Below the pieces are notes generated by a model. It saw only the letters and a program-made list of their open reading frames with translations. It searched no databases and was not told the DNA's origin. Below are positions 35,665 to 43,743 of a DNA stretch of 64,000 nucleotides, piece by piece. The stretch is taken from contig NZ_JBHSBH010000003.1 in NCBI RefSeq assembly GCF_042650565.1, positions 372,001-436,000 of the forward strand. Reading direction: 5' to 3'. The DNA comes from Nocardiopsis_B sediminis. GTDB lineage: Bacteria; Actinomycetota; Actinomycetes; Streptosporangiales; Streptosporangiaceae. Made by a program: the position numbers and the translations under genes. Within the stretch, counting starts at the first letter, position 1, and every line of letters begins with the position of its first letter.

Positions 35665-36714
35665 CTAGACGGGCGTGGCCTCCAGCACGGAGACGGCCGA
35701 CGCGGACGGTGTCACGTCGGCGAGCTTCAGGCCCGCGCGCTCGAACAGGGCGGCGAACTCGTCGGCGCTGCGCTCCCGCCCGGTCAGCAGCGCCATCATG
35801 TTCAGGTCCATCATCGGTGCCAGCCCCGGCGTGCCGACCTCCCCGACGAGCAGCTCCATCACCAGGACGCGGCCGCCGGGTTCGAGCGATTCCCGGCAGT
35901 TGCGCAGGATGCGCACGCAGGCGTCGTCGTCCCAGTCGTGCAGGACGAACTTCAGCAGGTGCACATCCCCGGACGGCACCTTGTCGAAGAAGTCGCCGCC
36001 GACGAAGGTGAACCGGTCCGCGACGCCCAGGTGCGCGGCGGAGGCGTCGGCATCGACGCCGACGTGCGGGAGGTCCAGCACGATCCCGGCGAGACTTGGA
36101 TGCTTCTGCATGAGGGTCTGGACGAGGTTCCCGCCGGCGCCGCCGACGTCCACGGCGGTCGTGGCGCCCTTGAGGTCGATCACGTCGACCAGATGGTGGG
36201 CCAGGTTCCGTGTCATCGCGGTCATGGCGCCGGTGAACACCTCGGCCTCGCCGGGCTCACCGGAGAGCCAGTCGAAGAACGGCGCGCCGAGAGCGGCCTC
36301 CGCCTGGGTGGAGCCGGCCCGGATCGTATCGGCCAGCCGTCCCCACGGCAGCCAGTGCGATTCGGCGCCGCCCCATAGCGCCAGGTCGCGCAGGGAGCCG
36401 GGGTTGTCGGTGCGCAGGGTGTCGAGGAGGGACGTGGCGGTGAACCGTCTCCCGTCCGTCGAGCCGACCAGGCCGAGGGAGGCGCACGCGCGCAGAAAGC
36501 GGAACGTATGACCGGCGTCCAGCGACTCGGCCTCGGCGACCTGGGCGGCGGTGGCGCCGTCCGGGTACAGGTGGTCGGCGAGGCGCAGCTCGGCCGCGGT
36601 CCGGACGACCTGGGTGACCCAGTACCCCGTCATCATCTGGATCATCCGTCCGGTGTCGTCCCCCGGCGGTTCCGCTGAACCGGCCGCGACGAAACGGTGC
36701 TCGAACAGTGTCAT
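35665..36714 (-). CDS. SAM-dependent O-methyltransferase
   Basis: 349-aa class I methyltransferase of the plant-type/secondary-metabolism O-methyltransferase family. An N-terminal dimerisation winged helix (about 25-105) includes TGYWVTQVVRTAAELRLADHL, and the Rossmann domain (about 165-345) has the SAM motif VDVGGAGGNL and DLPHV. HDWDDD with the catalytic His is followed by EPGGRVLVMELL. Such enzymes act on phenolic or polyketide hydroxyls; here no biosynthetic genes lie nearby, so it is an orphan. ATG 36714 is preceded by GGAGGAG. Confidence 0.9.
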   Translation of the reverse strand: MTLFEHRFVAAGSAEPPGDDTGRMIQMMTGYWVTQVVRTAAELRLADHLYPDGATAAQVAEAESLDAGHTFRFLRACASLGLVGSTDGRRFTATSLLDTLRTDNPGSLRDLALWGGAESHWLPWGRLADTIRAGSTQAEAALGAPFFDWLSGEPGEAEVFTGAMTAMTRNLAHHLVDVIDLKGATTAVDVGGAGGNLVQTLMQKHPSLAGIVLDLPHVGVDADASAAHLGVADRFTFVGGDFFDKVPSGDVHLLKFVLHDWDDDACVRILRNCRESLEPGGRVLVMELLVGEVGTPGLAPMMDLNMMALLTGRERSADEFAALFERAGLKLADVTPSASAVSVLEATPV

Positions 36715-36803
36715 CTGGTGCTCTCCTCCGATTGCGGACGCGTCGGCGAGGCAACAGTCGACACCATGCCGTAACGGCACAGGCAAATCGGAACGCCCGG
36801 GAC

Positions 36804-37214
36804 CTAGCGCTTGCGGCGCAGAGTCGCGTAGAGGGCCGCGCCCGTCGCGGCGATCGCGCATCCGGCATGGACGGCGATGGTGCCGGCGGGGACCGCCAGG
36901 ATGGCGGAGAGGAGGAGGGTGACCGCCACCGCGGCCAGTGGGCCGGTCGCCGCGGTGACGGCTGCGCCCCGGCGTTCCATTCCCGCCGAGTCGCGGGCGA
37001 GCAGCGCGCCCAGCCAGACCGCCGCCGCGACGACCGCGACCATGCCCAGCAGGGCGACGACCCCGGCGGTCTGGACGGCACCGGCCGACGGCGGCTCTTC
37101 TCCCGGGATGCGCGGCGCCAGGTCGCCGGCGGCCATCCCCGTCAGCAGGTAGCCCGCGAGCGTCACCACCCAGCTCCCGGCGACGATGGCCGCGACCCAT
37201 CCGGCGCGCCTCAT
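36804..37214 (-). CDS. Four-helix membrane protein
   Basis: 136 aa, no family recognised. Four hydrophobic helices (about 6-28, 48-72, 84-108 and 112-130) separated by short loops, with a Gly/Glu/Pro loop after the first and a basic RRKR end. ATG 37214. It lies between the pilin-like gene (downstream-to-upstream gap of 58 bases) and the methyltransferase on the same strand, so it could be co-transcribed with the pilin-like gene. Confidence 0.65.
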   Translation of the reverse strand: MRRAGWVAAIVAGSWVVTLAGYLLTGMAAGDLAPRIPGEEPPSAGAVQTAGVVALLGMVAVVAAAVWLGALLARDSAGMERRGAAVTAATGPLAAVAVTLLLSAILAVPAGTIAVHAGCAIAATGAALYATLRRKR

Positions 37215-37272
37215 GGCTCCTCCACCCTTCCGTCTCCTCGCTCCCGGATCCCCGTGCGCCCCTGTCCCCGCG

Positions 37273-38718
37273 TCACTCGCGCTGGGACACGCACGCCGGG
37301 AACTCCACGAACCCGCGGGTGCCGCCGGGGCGCGGGGCGCCGAGGTACTCGGCCTCCACCGTGTCCGCCTCGGAGGACTCGACGGTGACCTTGGCCCCCA
37401 GGCCCAGGCCGAGGGCCACCCGTCCGCCGAAGGTGTCGGAGTCTATCGTCCGCACCTGGGTGGTGTTGGCGACCGTCGCCTGCTCGTACATCAGCCGCTC
37501 GAAGTCGCTCGCCCCCGGCGGCGGCTCGTTGAGCAGGGACTCGCCGTCGTCGAAGAGCTGGCTGAAGGCCAGCGCCGGAATCCCGGTCGCCCCCTCCTCG
37601 CGCAGGTACTCCTCGGCGATCGCCTGCTCTTCGGGGGTGTCCAGGGTGATGGTGGTGCGGGTCTCCTGGAGTGTGGTGTCGCCGTCCCTGCCCTTCAGGC
37701 CGCCCTTGCCGGTGCGCCCGCGCCCGCCGAGGCGGTCCTTGCTGATCAGGGTGTCCTCGACCGTGGTGGTGTAGACGATCTCGACCGGGCGCCCCTCGGA
37801 GTCGCGCATGACCCGCATCCCGCCCGTCCAGTTCGTCAGGTTCTCGGACCCGGCACCGGCGATCTCCGTGCCGACGCCCAGTTGCCCGTCGAACTGGTAG
37901 GCGGTACCGGTGAGCACGTTGTCGGGGTCGCGACGGTCGGTGCGGACGGCGACCTGCCCGCCCAGCCGGAACTTGCCGTTGATGCCGGTGCCGACGTCGA
38001 AGTACTGCTCGCCCTGGGAGGTCTTCACACCCGCTCCGGTCTCCGCGTTGGCGCCCGCCTCCAGGCGCAGGGTCGCGGTGGTGATGCCCGGGTCGGGGAT
38101 CTCGGGGGGCGGGTTGAGCCAGTAGTAGAGGCCCATGCCCGGGTTGCGGGACATCGACTCCATGGCCTGCTGGTTCTCGATGATGTCGTCCTTGAAGGAC
38201 ATGGCCTGCTCGCGGTCGTCGAAGATCCAGGTGTCGCCGACCCCGGCCCTGAGGTAGGCGCCGATCTTGGCCTCGGCGCCGAGCTGGACGTTGTCGCCGC
38301 CCTCGCCCCTGACCTGGAACGCCTTGCCCTCGACGCCGAGTTCGAAGTTGTGCGGCATCAGGGTGAGCCGGTAGGTGCCGTCGGCCATCTGCTGTTCCAT
38401 GAACGCGTATTCGTCGCCGAATTTGAAGATGCCGATGTACATGGAGTACCCGGCGCGTTCCTGGAGCTGGTAGACCTCGCAGCGGGGCGGGACGAAGTCC
38501 TCGTCGCGCGGGGTGTCGGCCTGATCGCCGCCGGGGGGAGGGCAGTCGCCCTGCGTCGTGACCTTGCAGATGGCGTAGTCGATGTAGTCGGATATCCGCT
38601 GCGGAATGGATGTGAGGAGTAGTGCGCCGATAATGGCGGCGATGAGTAGGATCACCGCTGCGAATTCCGTGGCCGAGGCCCCGCGCTCGCCGCGCGGAAT
38701 CCGGTCGCCGAGGCCCAC
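37273..38718 (-). CDS. Pilin/TadE-like N-terminus with a large extracytoplasmic domain
   Basis: 481 aa. The N-terminus PRGERGASATEF has the prepilin-peptidase layout: Gly then a mature part with Glu at position five, leading into a hydrophobic helix (about 18-42). The rest is a large exposed domain of strands and acidic loops (YSMYIGIFKFGDEYAF, DTWIFDDREQAM, TATLRLEAGANAETG) I cannot place, with four Cys (C51, C59, C79 and one near the end) that could make disulfides. GTG 38718 is the first start. No Tad/Flp assembly genes are nearby. It may be an anchored surface protein or a delivery-linked toxin family member. Confidence 0.7.
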   Translation of the reverse strand: MGLGDRIPRGERGASATEFAAVILLIAAIIGALLLTSIPQRISDYIDYAICKVTTQGDCPPPGGDQADTPRDEDFVPPRCEVYQLQERAGYSMYIGIFKFGDEYAFMEQQMADGTYRLTLMPHNFELGVEGKAFQVRGEGGDNVQLGAEAKIGAYLRAGVGDTWIFDDREQAMSFKDDIIENQQAMESMSRNPGMGLYYWLNPPPEIPDPGITTATLRLEAGANAETGAGVKTSQGEQYFDVGTGINGKFRLGGQVAVRTDRRDPDNVLTGTAYQFDGQLGVGTEIAGAGSENLTNWTGGMRVMRDSEGRPVEIVYTTTVEDTLISKDRLGGRGRTGKGGLKGRDGDTTLQETRTTITLDTPEEQAIAEEYLREEGATGIPALAFSQLFDDGESLLNEPPPGASDFERLMYEQATVANTTQVRTIDSDTFGGRVALGLGLGAKVTVESSEADTVEAEYLGAPRPGGTRGFVEFPACVSQRE

Positions 38719-39144
38719 CGCTTCCCCCTGATCCCCTGAACCCGCGGGTTCTGCCGCCCGTGCAAACGGTTCGACAGTACGTGCAGGTCAGAACGGCGAG
38801 TAGGCCCACGGGTGACGGTGGTTCTGGGCCCGGAGTGGGCCCGCGCGGTGTGGTCTACGAGGCTTTCAGCAATCGCTTTCCGGCGATCGTCCCAGCTCAC
38901 ATGTGGTGAATGGCGAAAAGAGCGGCAAGGGAAGGGCCCAAGCGAATTGGGCCCTCGTCACCTTCCGTTCGCTTTGGGGTGTATGTCCCGTCGGATCCCA
39001 TTGCTCAAGACCTCACCGCCTGTTCGCATGGTGCCGGACCGTCCAGGGCGGGGTCGGGGCCGAGGGCGGTCCGGCGGGGAGGCGCGGTTCCTGCTTCCCC
39101 CTCCGAAGGCAGGATCGCGCGTGGTAGGTGTGCCGGAGTTCCGG
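38719..39144. other. Gene-free stretch
   Basis: About 425 bases between the pilin-like gene and the ATP-binding protein gene. Short open frames exist on both strands but none has a ribosome site with protein-like composition. The AT content is higher than in the flanks. Confidence 0.5.
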
Positions 39145-39573
39145 TCAGGCCACGGAGGTCCCGGCGGGGCGGCAGGTGAGGGTGAAGCCGACTCCCGTGC
39201 GGGGGTGGGGGAGCGGGCCCCAGGTGTCGGCAATGTAGTCGATGAGGGTGATGCCGCGCCCGTGCTGCGCCATGGGGGTGAGGGGGCGAATGAAAGGCAG
39301 TGTCCCGCCGGCGGGACATCCTTCGTCGTCGACCTCGATGGTGATGCGGTGGGTGTCGATCTTCAACGTGACCTTGAAGACGCCCCCGCGGCCGCTCGCC
39401 GTGTAGCGGATCGCGTTCGTCGTCGCCTCTGAGACGAGGAGAACGGCGGAGGCGATCGTGTCGTCGGGGATCTCGAAGCCCTCGTGGGCGGAGAGGACGT
39501 CATCCGTCCATTCCCGCACCTTCCGAATCTGGTCGGACCATCCGGGGAACCGGCGCTCGTATTCCACTGCCAT
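39145..39573 (-). CDS. HATPase_c ATP-binding protein (RsbW/AbaA-like)
   Basis: 142-aa stand-alone GHKL ATPase of the anti-sigma-factor kinase type. N box SAVLLVSEATTNAIRYT (about 43-59), G1 IEVDDEGCP (about 79-87) and the HGRGITLIDYIADTWG lid (about 104-119) are present. Such proteins either phosphorylate an anti-anti-sigma factor or, in the Streptomyces abaA-type loci, act with an XRE regulator and a DUF397 peptide. That set is found here on the opposite strand. Start ATG 39573 has GAGGGG; it overlaps the stop of a 31-aa ORF (TGATG). Confidence 0.88.
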   Translation of the reverse strand: MAVEYERRFPGWSDQIRKVREWTDDVLSAHEGFEIPDDTIASAVLLVSEATTNAIRYTASGRGGVFKVTLKIDTHRITIEVDDEGCPAGGTLPFIRPLTPMAQHGRGITLIDYIADTWGPLPHPRTGVGFTLTCRPAGTSVA

Positions 39574-39668
39574 CACCGCCCCTCGAATCGGAACAGATAC
39601 GGACGAATTCGGCGCGACCGGGGTCGCTGGAAAACGCCCGAAGGGGATTTCATGCCGTTAGTCTTCAT
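39573..39668 (-). CDS. 31-aa basic small ORF coupled to the ATP-binding protein
   Basis: ATG 39668 follows GGGAGG at about nine bases, a strong ribosome site. The product MKTNGMKSPSGVF..., ending PYLFRFEGR, is very basic (many Arg and Lys). Its TGA overlaps the next ATG (TGATG), so the ORF may serve as a translated leader or as a small partner peptide. It has no Cys, and no RiPP tailoring gene is nearby. Confidence 0.55.
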   Translation of the reverse strand: MKTNGMKSPSGVFQRPRSRRIRPYLFRFEGR

Positions 39669-39707
39669 GGATGTGGTCCTCCCTGGTCTCGACAGGTTGA
39701 GGGCTGC

Positions 39708-39740
39708 GGTCCTGGTCGGCGCCCTACGCCGACCAGGACC
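39708..39740. promoter_or_regulatory. Perfect 13-bp hairpin in the leader of the small ORF
   Basis: GGTCCTGGTCGGC (39708-39720) pairs with GCCGACCAGGACC (39728-39740) around seven bases, 39 bases before the small ORF start. No U-tract follows on either strand. Could be an operator dyad or an RNA hairpin. Confidence 0.5.
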
Positions 39741-39987
39741 ACTTGCGTAGTTCGCGGGTGTGGTCGACCTGGTCACATGTTCGTGCGCCGTCAAGTGGTT
39801 GAGGGCGCCACAGGGCCCACGAGATCGTTCCTCGTTTCGCTGCTGAGCAGCTTGGGACAACGATGATCCGCCAATAGGACTCCGTGCCAGTGGATCCACA
39901 GAAGAGTTAGGAATATTCAGTTTCGATGGCGAGGGGTCATCATCATGTGGTGTGATTTGAGGGACGGTCAGAATTTGTGGAGGAACC
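39741..39987. other. Divergent region between the ATP-binding protein and XRE genes
   Basis: Lower GC than the flanks. A TTGACG on the minus strand near 39794-39799 is a possible -35 for the small ORF unit, but its -10 is poor. GGAGG just before 39988 is the XRE ribosome site. Confidence 0.4.
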
Positions 39988-40803
39988 ATGGCTCGTCAAG
40001 TCAACCCTCTATGGCAGAAGATCGGATCTGAGCTGCGGAAACGTCGGCGTGCGGCGAGTCTGTCCCAAGACCGCGTCGCTGCCGAGGTCAGAGTGTCGTC
40101 GTCGCTCGTCTCCTATTGGGAGAAGGGGACGCGGACGCCGCAGCTTGACCACTGCAAGGAATTGGATGCCCTCTTCAAGACGTCAGGCGTCTTCCAGAGA
40201 TTGTGGACGCGGGACAACAACAGCCACGGAATGTACCCCGAGGGCATCCAGGGCGGCATCGACCTTGAACGCACGGCGCGTGAGTTGCGGGAGTTCCACG
40301 GAACGCTCGTTCCGGGATTGGCGCAGACCCCTCGCTACGCTCGGGCGATCTTCCAGGCCATGCGTCCGTGGGTAGATTCGACCACGCTCGATGGCATGGT
40401 CGAATTGAGGATGAAGAGGCAGGAGATCCTCAAATCTCCGGATCGGCCGCTGCTGTCGATCGTGTTGGACGAGACCGTGATCCGCCGTGTTCTTGGGGAT
40501 GTATCGATTGCAAAGGAACAGCTCGAACATCTGCTTCGACTGGCTGACGATGGCATAATCCGGCTTCAGGTGATGCCCCAGGATTTGCTGTTGCCGCCTG
40601 GTCTTTCAGGACCATTCCGGGTGTTCGTCTTCTCGGATCGACCGGTCGCCGTGTCCGTAGAGCACATGCTGGATGATCTGATCCTGGACGATGCCGACCA
40701 GATTCGCGAATGTGTCATGATGTTCGGAGTGATCCAGGCGGAGGCTCTTTCGACTAAGGCAAGCTATGACCTGGTCCGGAAAGTTCAGGGAGAGTTGGGA
40801 TGA
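39988..40803 (+). CDS. XRE-family regulator with DUF5753 domain (WhiJ-like)
   Basis: 271 aa: HTH_XRE (about 9-65) with LRKRRRAASLSQDRVAAEVRVSSSLVSYWEKG, then DUF5753 (about 85-265) with FHGTLVPGLAQTPRYARAI and the LRLQVMPQ-like segment IIRLQVMPQD. This pair of domains, followed by a DUF397 peptide, is a large actinomycete family tied to development and antibiotic control (WhiJ, Scr-type loci). GGAGG lies before ATG 39988. Codon use has more A/T than the neighbours. The stop overlaps the DUF397 start (ATGA). Confidence 0.93.
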   Translation: MARQVNPLWQKIGSELRKRRRAASLSQDRVAAEVRVSSSLVSYWEKGTRTPQLDHCKELDALFKTSGVFQRLWTRDNNSHGMYPEGIQGGIDLERTARELREFHGTLVPGLAQTPRYARAIFQAMRPWVDSTTLDGMVELRMKRQEILKSPDRPLLSIVLDETVIRRVLGDVSIAKEQLEHLLRLADDGIIRLQVMPQDLLLPPGLSGPFRVFVFSDRPVAVSVEHMLDDLILDDADQIRECVMMFGVIQAEALSTKASYDLVRKVQGELG

Positions 40804-40979
40804 CGACGAGCTGCGGGTGGCACAAGTCAAGCTACAGCGGTGGCAACAACAACAACTGTGTCGAGGTTGCCGAGGGCCGCACCACCCTTGTGCGTGACAC
40901 CCAGCACCCGAATCTCGCGACTCTGGCCTTCCCAGCCGTCGAATGGCGGGCCCTCCTCGCTGACATCGACTTCCTGTAA
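40800..40979 (+). CDS. DUF397 small protein
   Basis: 59-aa peptide with the family's WHKSSYSGGNNNNCVEVAEG start, a VRDT segment and the FPAVEWRALL end. ATG 40800 overlaps the XRE stop by four bases. DUF397 proteins are paired with XRE-DUF5753 regulators and are thought to act as antagonists or antitoxin-like partners. Confidence 0.93.
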   Translation: MTTSCGWHKSSYSGGNNNNCVEVAEGRTTLVRDTQHPNLATLAFPAVEWRALLADIDFL

Positions 40980-40986
40980 CGCCTGG

Positions 40987-41017
40987 CCGGCCTCCGCCCC
41001 TCTCGGGCGGAGGCCGG
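40987..41017. terminator. Hairpin terminator after the DUF397 gene
   Basis: 13-bp perfect stem (40987-40999 with 41005-41017) and five-base loop, eight bases after the stop and ten before the convergent gene's stop; serves both. Confidence 0.75.
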
Positions 41018-41026
41018 ATCCGACCA

Positions 41027-42121
41027 TCAGGCGTAGAGGAACATGAAGTACAGGATCACCGAGGCCAGGATGAGCGCCGCCACCGACGCCGCCACGATCT
41101 TGGGGACGCTGTAGGGGCGGTCGCCCTGGATCTCTCCTGAGCAGCCGTTGACGAGGACCTGGTACGACTTCCCGTGGTACACGTAGCTGCCCGTCCACAC
41201 AGGTAGCAGCATCAGCTTGCACGTCACCTTGTCGTACCGGGTGTCGACCGCCTCCACCCGCTGGACGTCGCCGCCGATGTCGCGGCGGCAGTCGCGCTCG
41301 ATGACCGACGCCATCACCGACTTCGCCTTCTCGAACCCGTACTCGGGCTCGACGTCGTAGCGCAGGGTCTCGTGGCCCGTGAGGTAGTCGGGCTGGAAGG
41401 CCGCCGCCGACTTCAGTGGCCACGGCTGGAGCGCGTGCAGGCGGGCGGCGTCCACCGGGCCCCGGTCGATGCCGGTGACCAGGACGTCGTCGAACCGCCG
41501 CGACACCTGCCCCCGCACACCGGACCAGCGCGTCTTGCGCACGCGCTGCCTCTTCCCGTTCCGGTGCTCGGTCGTGTAGTAGTAGCGGCCCCTCTGCCCC
41601 TTGTACTTCGACGCGGTCGCGGCGTCGAACGTCCAGTGCGGCAGGAACGTGCTCCGCATCGACTCCGCGTCGGCCACCTTCTTGAGGCCGCCCGGGGCGA
41701 ACCAGCGCGCCCCCGTCCACTTGCGCAGCGAGGCGCGCGCCCCATTGCGGTCGAGGCCGAAGGCGAGGATCGCCTCCGGCACGACCTGCGGATCGTTGGA
41801 GGTGTCGGCGACCAGCGGGGCGGAGCAGAACTGGCACACCCGCGAGAGCGCGCCGCCCTGCACGTGCGCCCCGCAGCGGTGGCAGTTGAAGTGGTGCGCG
41901 GCCAGCTCCTGGGCGGGGCGGCGCGGCTTGGAGATCACCTTCTCGAAGGAGTGCTCACGGACCTTGCGGGCGGCCGGGCGCAGCTCCTGCCGGTGGCCGC
42001 AGTAGGGGCAGCTCAGGCTCGACGTGCCGGGCGCGTACTGGAGGTGCGCCCCGCAGCCGGCGCAGGGCAGCGAAGGGCGGGACGCCGCGGGGGGACCCGC
42101 AGGAGGGTGGGACTGGGACAT
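41027..42121 (-). CDS. Membrane protein with N-terminal TFIIB-type zinc ribbons
   Basis: 364 aa. Two zinc ribbons at the N-terminus: CAGCGAHLQY...CPYCGHRQ (about 20-44) and CHRCGAHVQG...CQFC (about 80-98). A beta-rich middle domain contains HWTFDAATASKYKGQRGRYYY and LPVWTGSYVYHGKSYQVLVNG, and one helix lies at the very end (about 338-362). The layout matches B. subtilis YdjG-type proteins, which sit at the membrane with an SPFH protein and bring PspA there. ATG 42121, with GAGG upstream; the first frame start (42172) adds 17 unlikely residues. Downstream of the SPFH gene on the same strand. Confidence 0.82.
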   Translation of the reverse strand: MSQSHPPAGPPAASRPSLPCAGCGAHLQYAPGTSSLSCPYCGHRQELRPAARKVREHSFEKVISKPRRPAQELAAHHFNCHRCGAHVQGGALSRVCQFCSAPLVADTSNDPQVVPEAILAFGLDRNGARASLRKWTGARWFAPGGLKKVADAESMRSTFLPHWTFDAATASKYKGQRGRYYYTTEHRNGKRQRVRKTRWSGVRGQVSRRFDDVLVTGIDRGPVDAARLHALQPWPLKSAAAFQPDYLTGHETLRYDVEPEYGFEKAKSVMASVIERDCRRDIGGDVQRVEAVDTRYDKVTCKLMLLPVWTGSYVYHGKSYQVLVNGCSGEIQGDRPYSVPKIVAASVAALILASVILYFMFLYA

Positions 42122-42322
42122 GGTGGCCTCACGGAAAAACCGAACGGGTGGGAAACGGCACGCCGAATCCATGCGGAGCGCAACGGGCGGCCGTGGGGGC
42201 GCCGGCCGTCGCGGTGCGGGCCCGGTGGACGAGGGCGCGGCCGGGCCCGCTGCGACAGGTGATGAGGGCCGATCCGCCCGGGGAACGCGAACCCTCGGAC
42301 GACGGCCCTGGACGGGGGACGG

Positions 42323-43477
42323 CTACGAGGGCGGCAGCGGCGGCGGGACCTCGCCGAAGAGGCGGGCGATCTCGGGCACCTCGCGGGCGGGCGCCCACTG
42401 CTCCATCCCGGTCCGCCACACCAGCGTCTCGGGGGTCAGCGTCCCCTCACCGACCCGGTGGGGCAGCGAGGCCTCGTCGAACGGGCCGAGCCGCTGCCCG
42501 CCCGCTCCGAGGTACCACTGCGTCTGCTGCGGCAGCGGGGGAGGCCCCGCCGCCTGCCCCTGCGGCGCCTGAGGCGGCCCCGCGTGCCGCCCCTGTGGTG
42601 GCTGGCCCCCTGCCTGGGCGCCGAGGTTGGCGGCCATCTGCTGGCCGGCGGCGAACCCCATGCCCAGCCCCAGCCCCTCGCCGGCGCCGCCGCCCGGGTT
42701 CTGCGCGGCGTCCTCGATCGCGTTGGCGGTCTGGAACCGCCCGTACTGGTCGAGGTCGCCGACGATCGCCATCTGCGAGCGCTTGTCGATGGCCTCCTCC
42801 ACCTCGGGCGGCAGGGAGACGTTCTCGATGATGAAGCGGGGGATCTGGATGCCGACGTCGGCGAGGTCGGCGCTGAGCACGTTGGCCAGGCGCTCGCCGA
42901 TCACGTGCTGGTTGGCGGCGAGGTCGAGAACGGGGGTGGTGCCCGCGGCCGTTCCCAGGGCGCTGCCGAGCCGGCCCACGATCTGCTGGCGCAGGTACTC
43001 CTCAACCTCTTCGGTGCGGAACTGCGGGTCGGTGCCCGCCAGCTCGCGGATCAGGCTCGCCGGGTCGACCACCCGGGCGGCGTAGCCGCCGAAGGCGCGC
43101 AGCCGCACCATCCCGAATTCGGGGTCGCGCACGAGGACGGGGTTCTGGGTGCCCCACTTCATGTCGGTGAACTGGCGGCTGGAGACGAAGTAGACCTCGG
43201 CCTTGAACGGCGAGTCGAAGCCGTACTTCCACCCCTTCAGCGTGGACAGGACCGGCAGGTTCTGGGTGGCCAGGGTGTAGGTGCCGGGCGGGAAGACGTC
43301 GGCGATGGTGCCCTCGTTGACGAAGACGGCCATCTGCGACTCGCGCACGACGAGCTTGGCGCCCATTTTGATCTCGTTGTCGTGGCGGGGGAACCGCCAG
43401 ACGATGGTGTCGCGGCTGTCGTCCAGCCATTCGACGATGTCGATGAATTCATCGCGGATCGCATCGAACAGTCCCAC
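42323..43477 (-). CDS. SPFH-domain protein with C-terminal GYF_2 domain (YdjI-like)
   Basis: 384 aa. SPFH/virion-core-like domain (about 25-235): WRFPRHDNEIKMGAKLVVRESQMAVFVNEG, a FPPGTYTLATQNLP segment and NVSLPPEVEEAIDKRSQM. A Gly/Gln/Pro linker follows, then a GYF_2 domain (about 318-375) with QTQWYLGAGGQRLGPFDEASL and ETLVWRTGMEQWAPA. GTG 43477 has AGGGAG at six bases. Related B. subtilis YdjI forms membrane assemblies and recruits PspA with YdjG. The next gene on this strand is the zinc-ribbon partner, 201 bases away. No pspA is in the window. Confidence 0.9.
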   Translation of the reverse strand: MGLFDAIRDEFIDIVEWLDDSRDTIVWRFPRHDNEIKMGAKLVVRESQMAVFVNEGTIADVFPPGTYTLATQNLPVLSTLKGWKYGFDSPFKAEVYFVSSRQFTDMKWGTQNPVLVRDPEFGMVRLRAFGGYAARVVDPASLIRELAGTDPQFRTEEVEEYLRQQIVGRLGSALGTAAGTTPVLDLAANQHVIGERLANVLSADLADVGIQIPRFIIENVSLPPEVEEAIDKRSQMAIVGDLDQYGRFQTANAIEDAAQNPGGGAGEGLGLGMGFAAGQQMAANLGAQAGGQPPQGRHAGPPQAPQGQAAGPPPLPQQTQWYLGAGGQRLGPFDEASLPHRVGEGTLTPETLVWRTGMEQWAPAREVPEIARLFGEVPPPLPPS

Positions 43478-43743
43478 ACGCGCTCCCTACGCTCGCCCCT
43501 CCGGGTGACCCGGCACCCGCCCTCCGCGGGTGCCCGTGCGGTCGGCGTCCGCACCGGGTCACCTTGGCTTCGACCGGGGAGGCGCCGACGCGGTTCCGCC
43601 CCCATCAGGGTGTATGTCGAATCGAAACCCGGCAATGCTCGCGTACGGCGCGCTGTGTCCGCATTCGGACACGCCGGAGCGTGTGGCGCCCCGTTATGTC
43701 CGGAGCCGGCCGCGGATCCCGAAGCGCCGCGGCCACGACCGCG

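Noticed and set aside
38812..39432. Plus-strand open frame of about 200 codons overlapping the ATP-binding protein gene
   Set aside because: Composition is Gly/Arg-rich without domain features, it lacks a ribosome site, and most of it is antisense to the clear GHKL ATPase gene.
39573..39668. The 31-aa ORF as a RiPP precursor
   Set aside because: No tailoring enzyme, protease or exporter lies beside it; the O-methyltransferase is 2.9 kb away and belongs to the small-molecule type.
33446..43743. The accessory block as a prophage or integrative element
   Set aside because: No integrase, transposase, tRNA attachment site or structural phage genes are present; only an insertion of ordinary genes can be supported.
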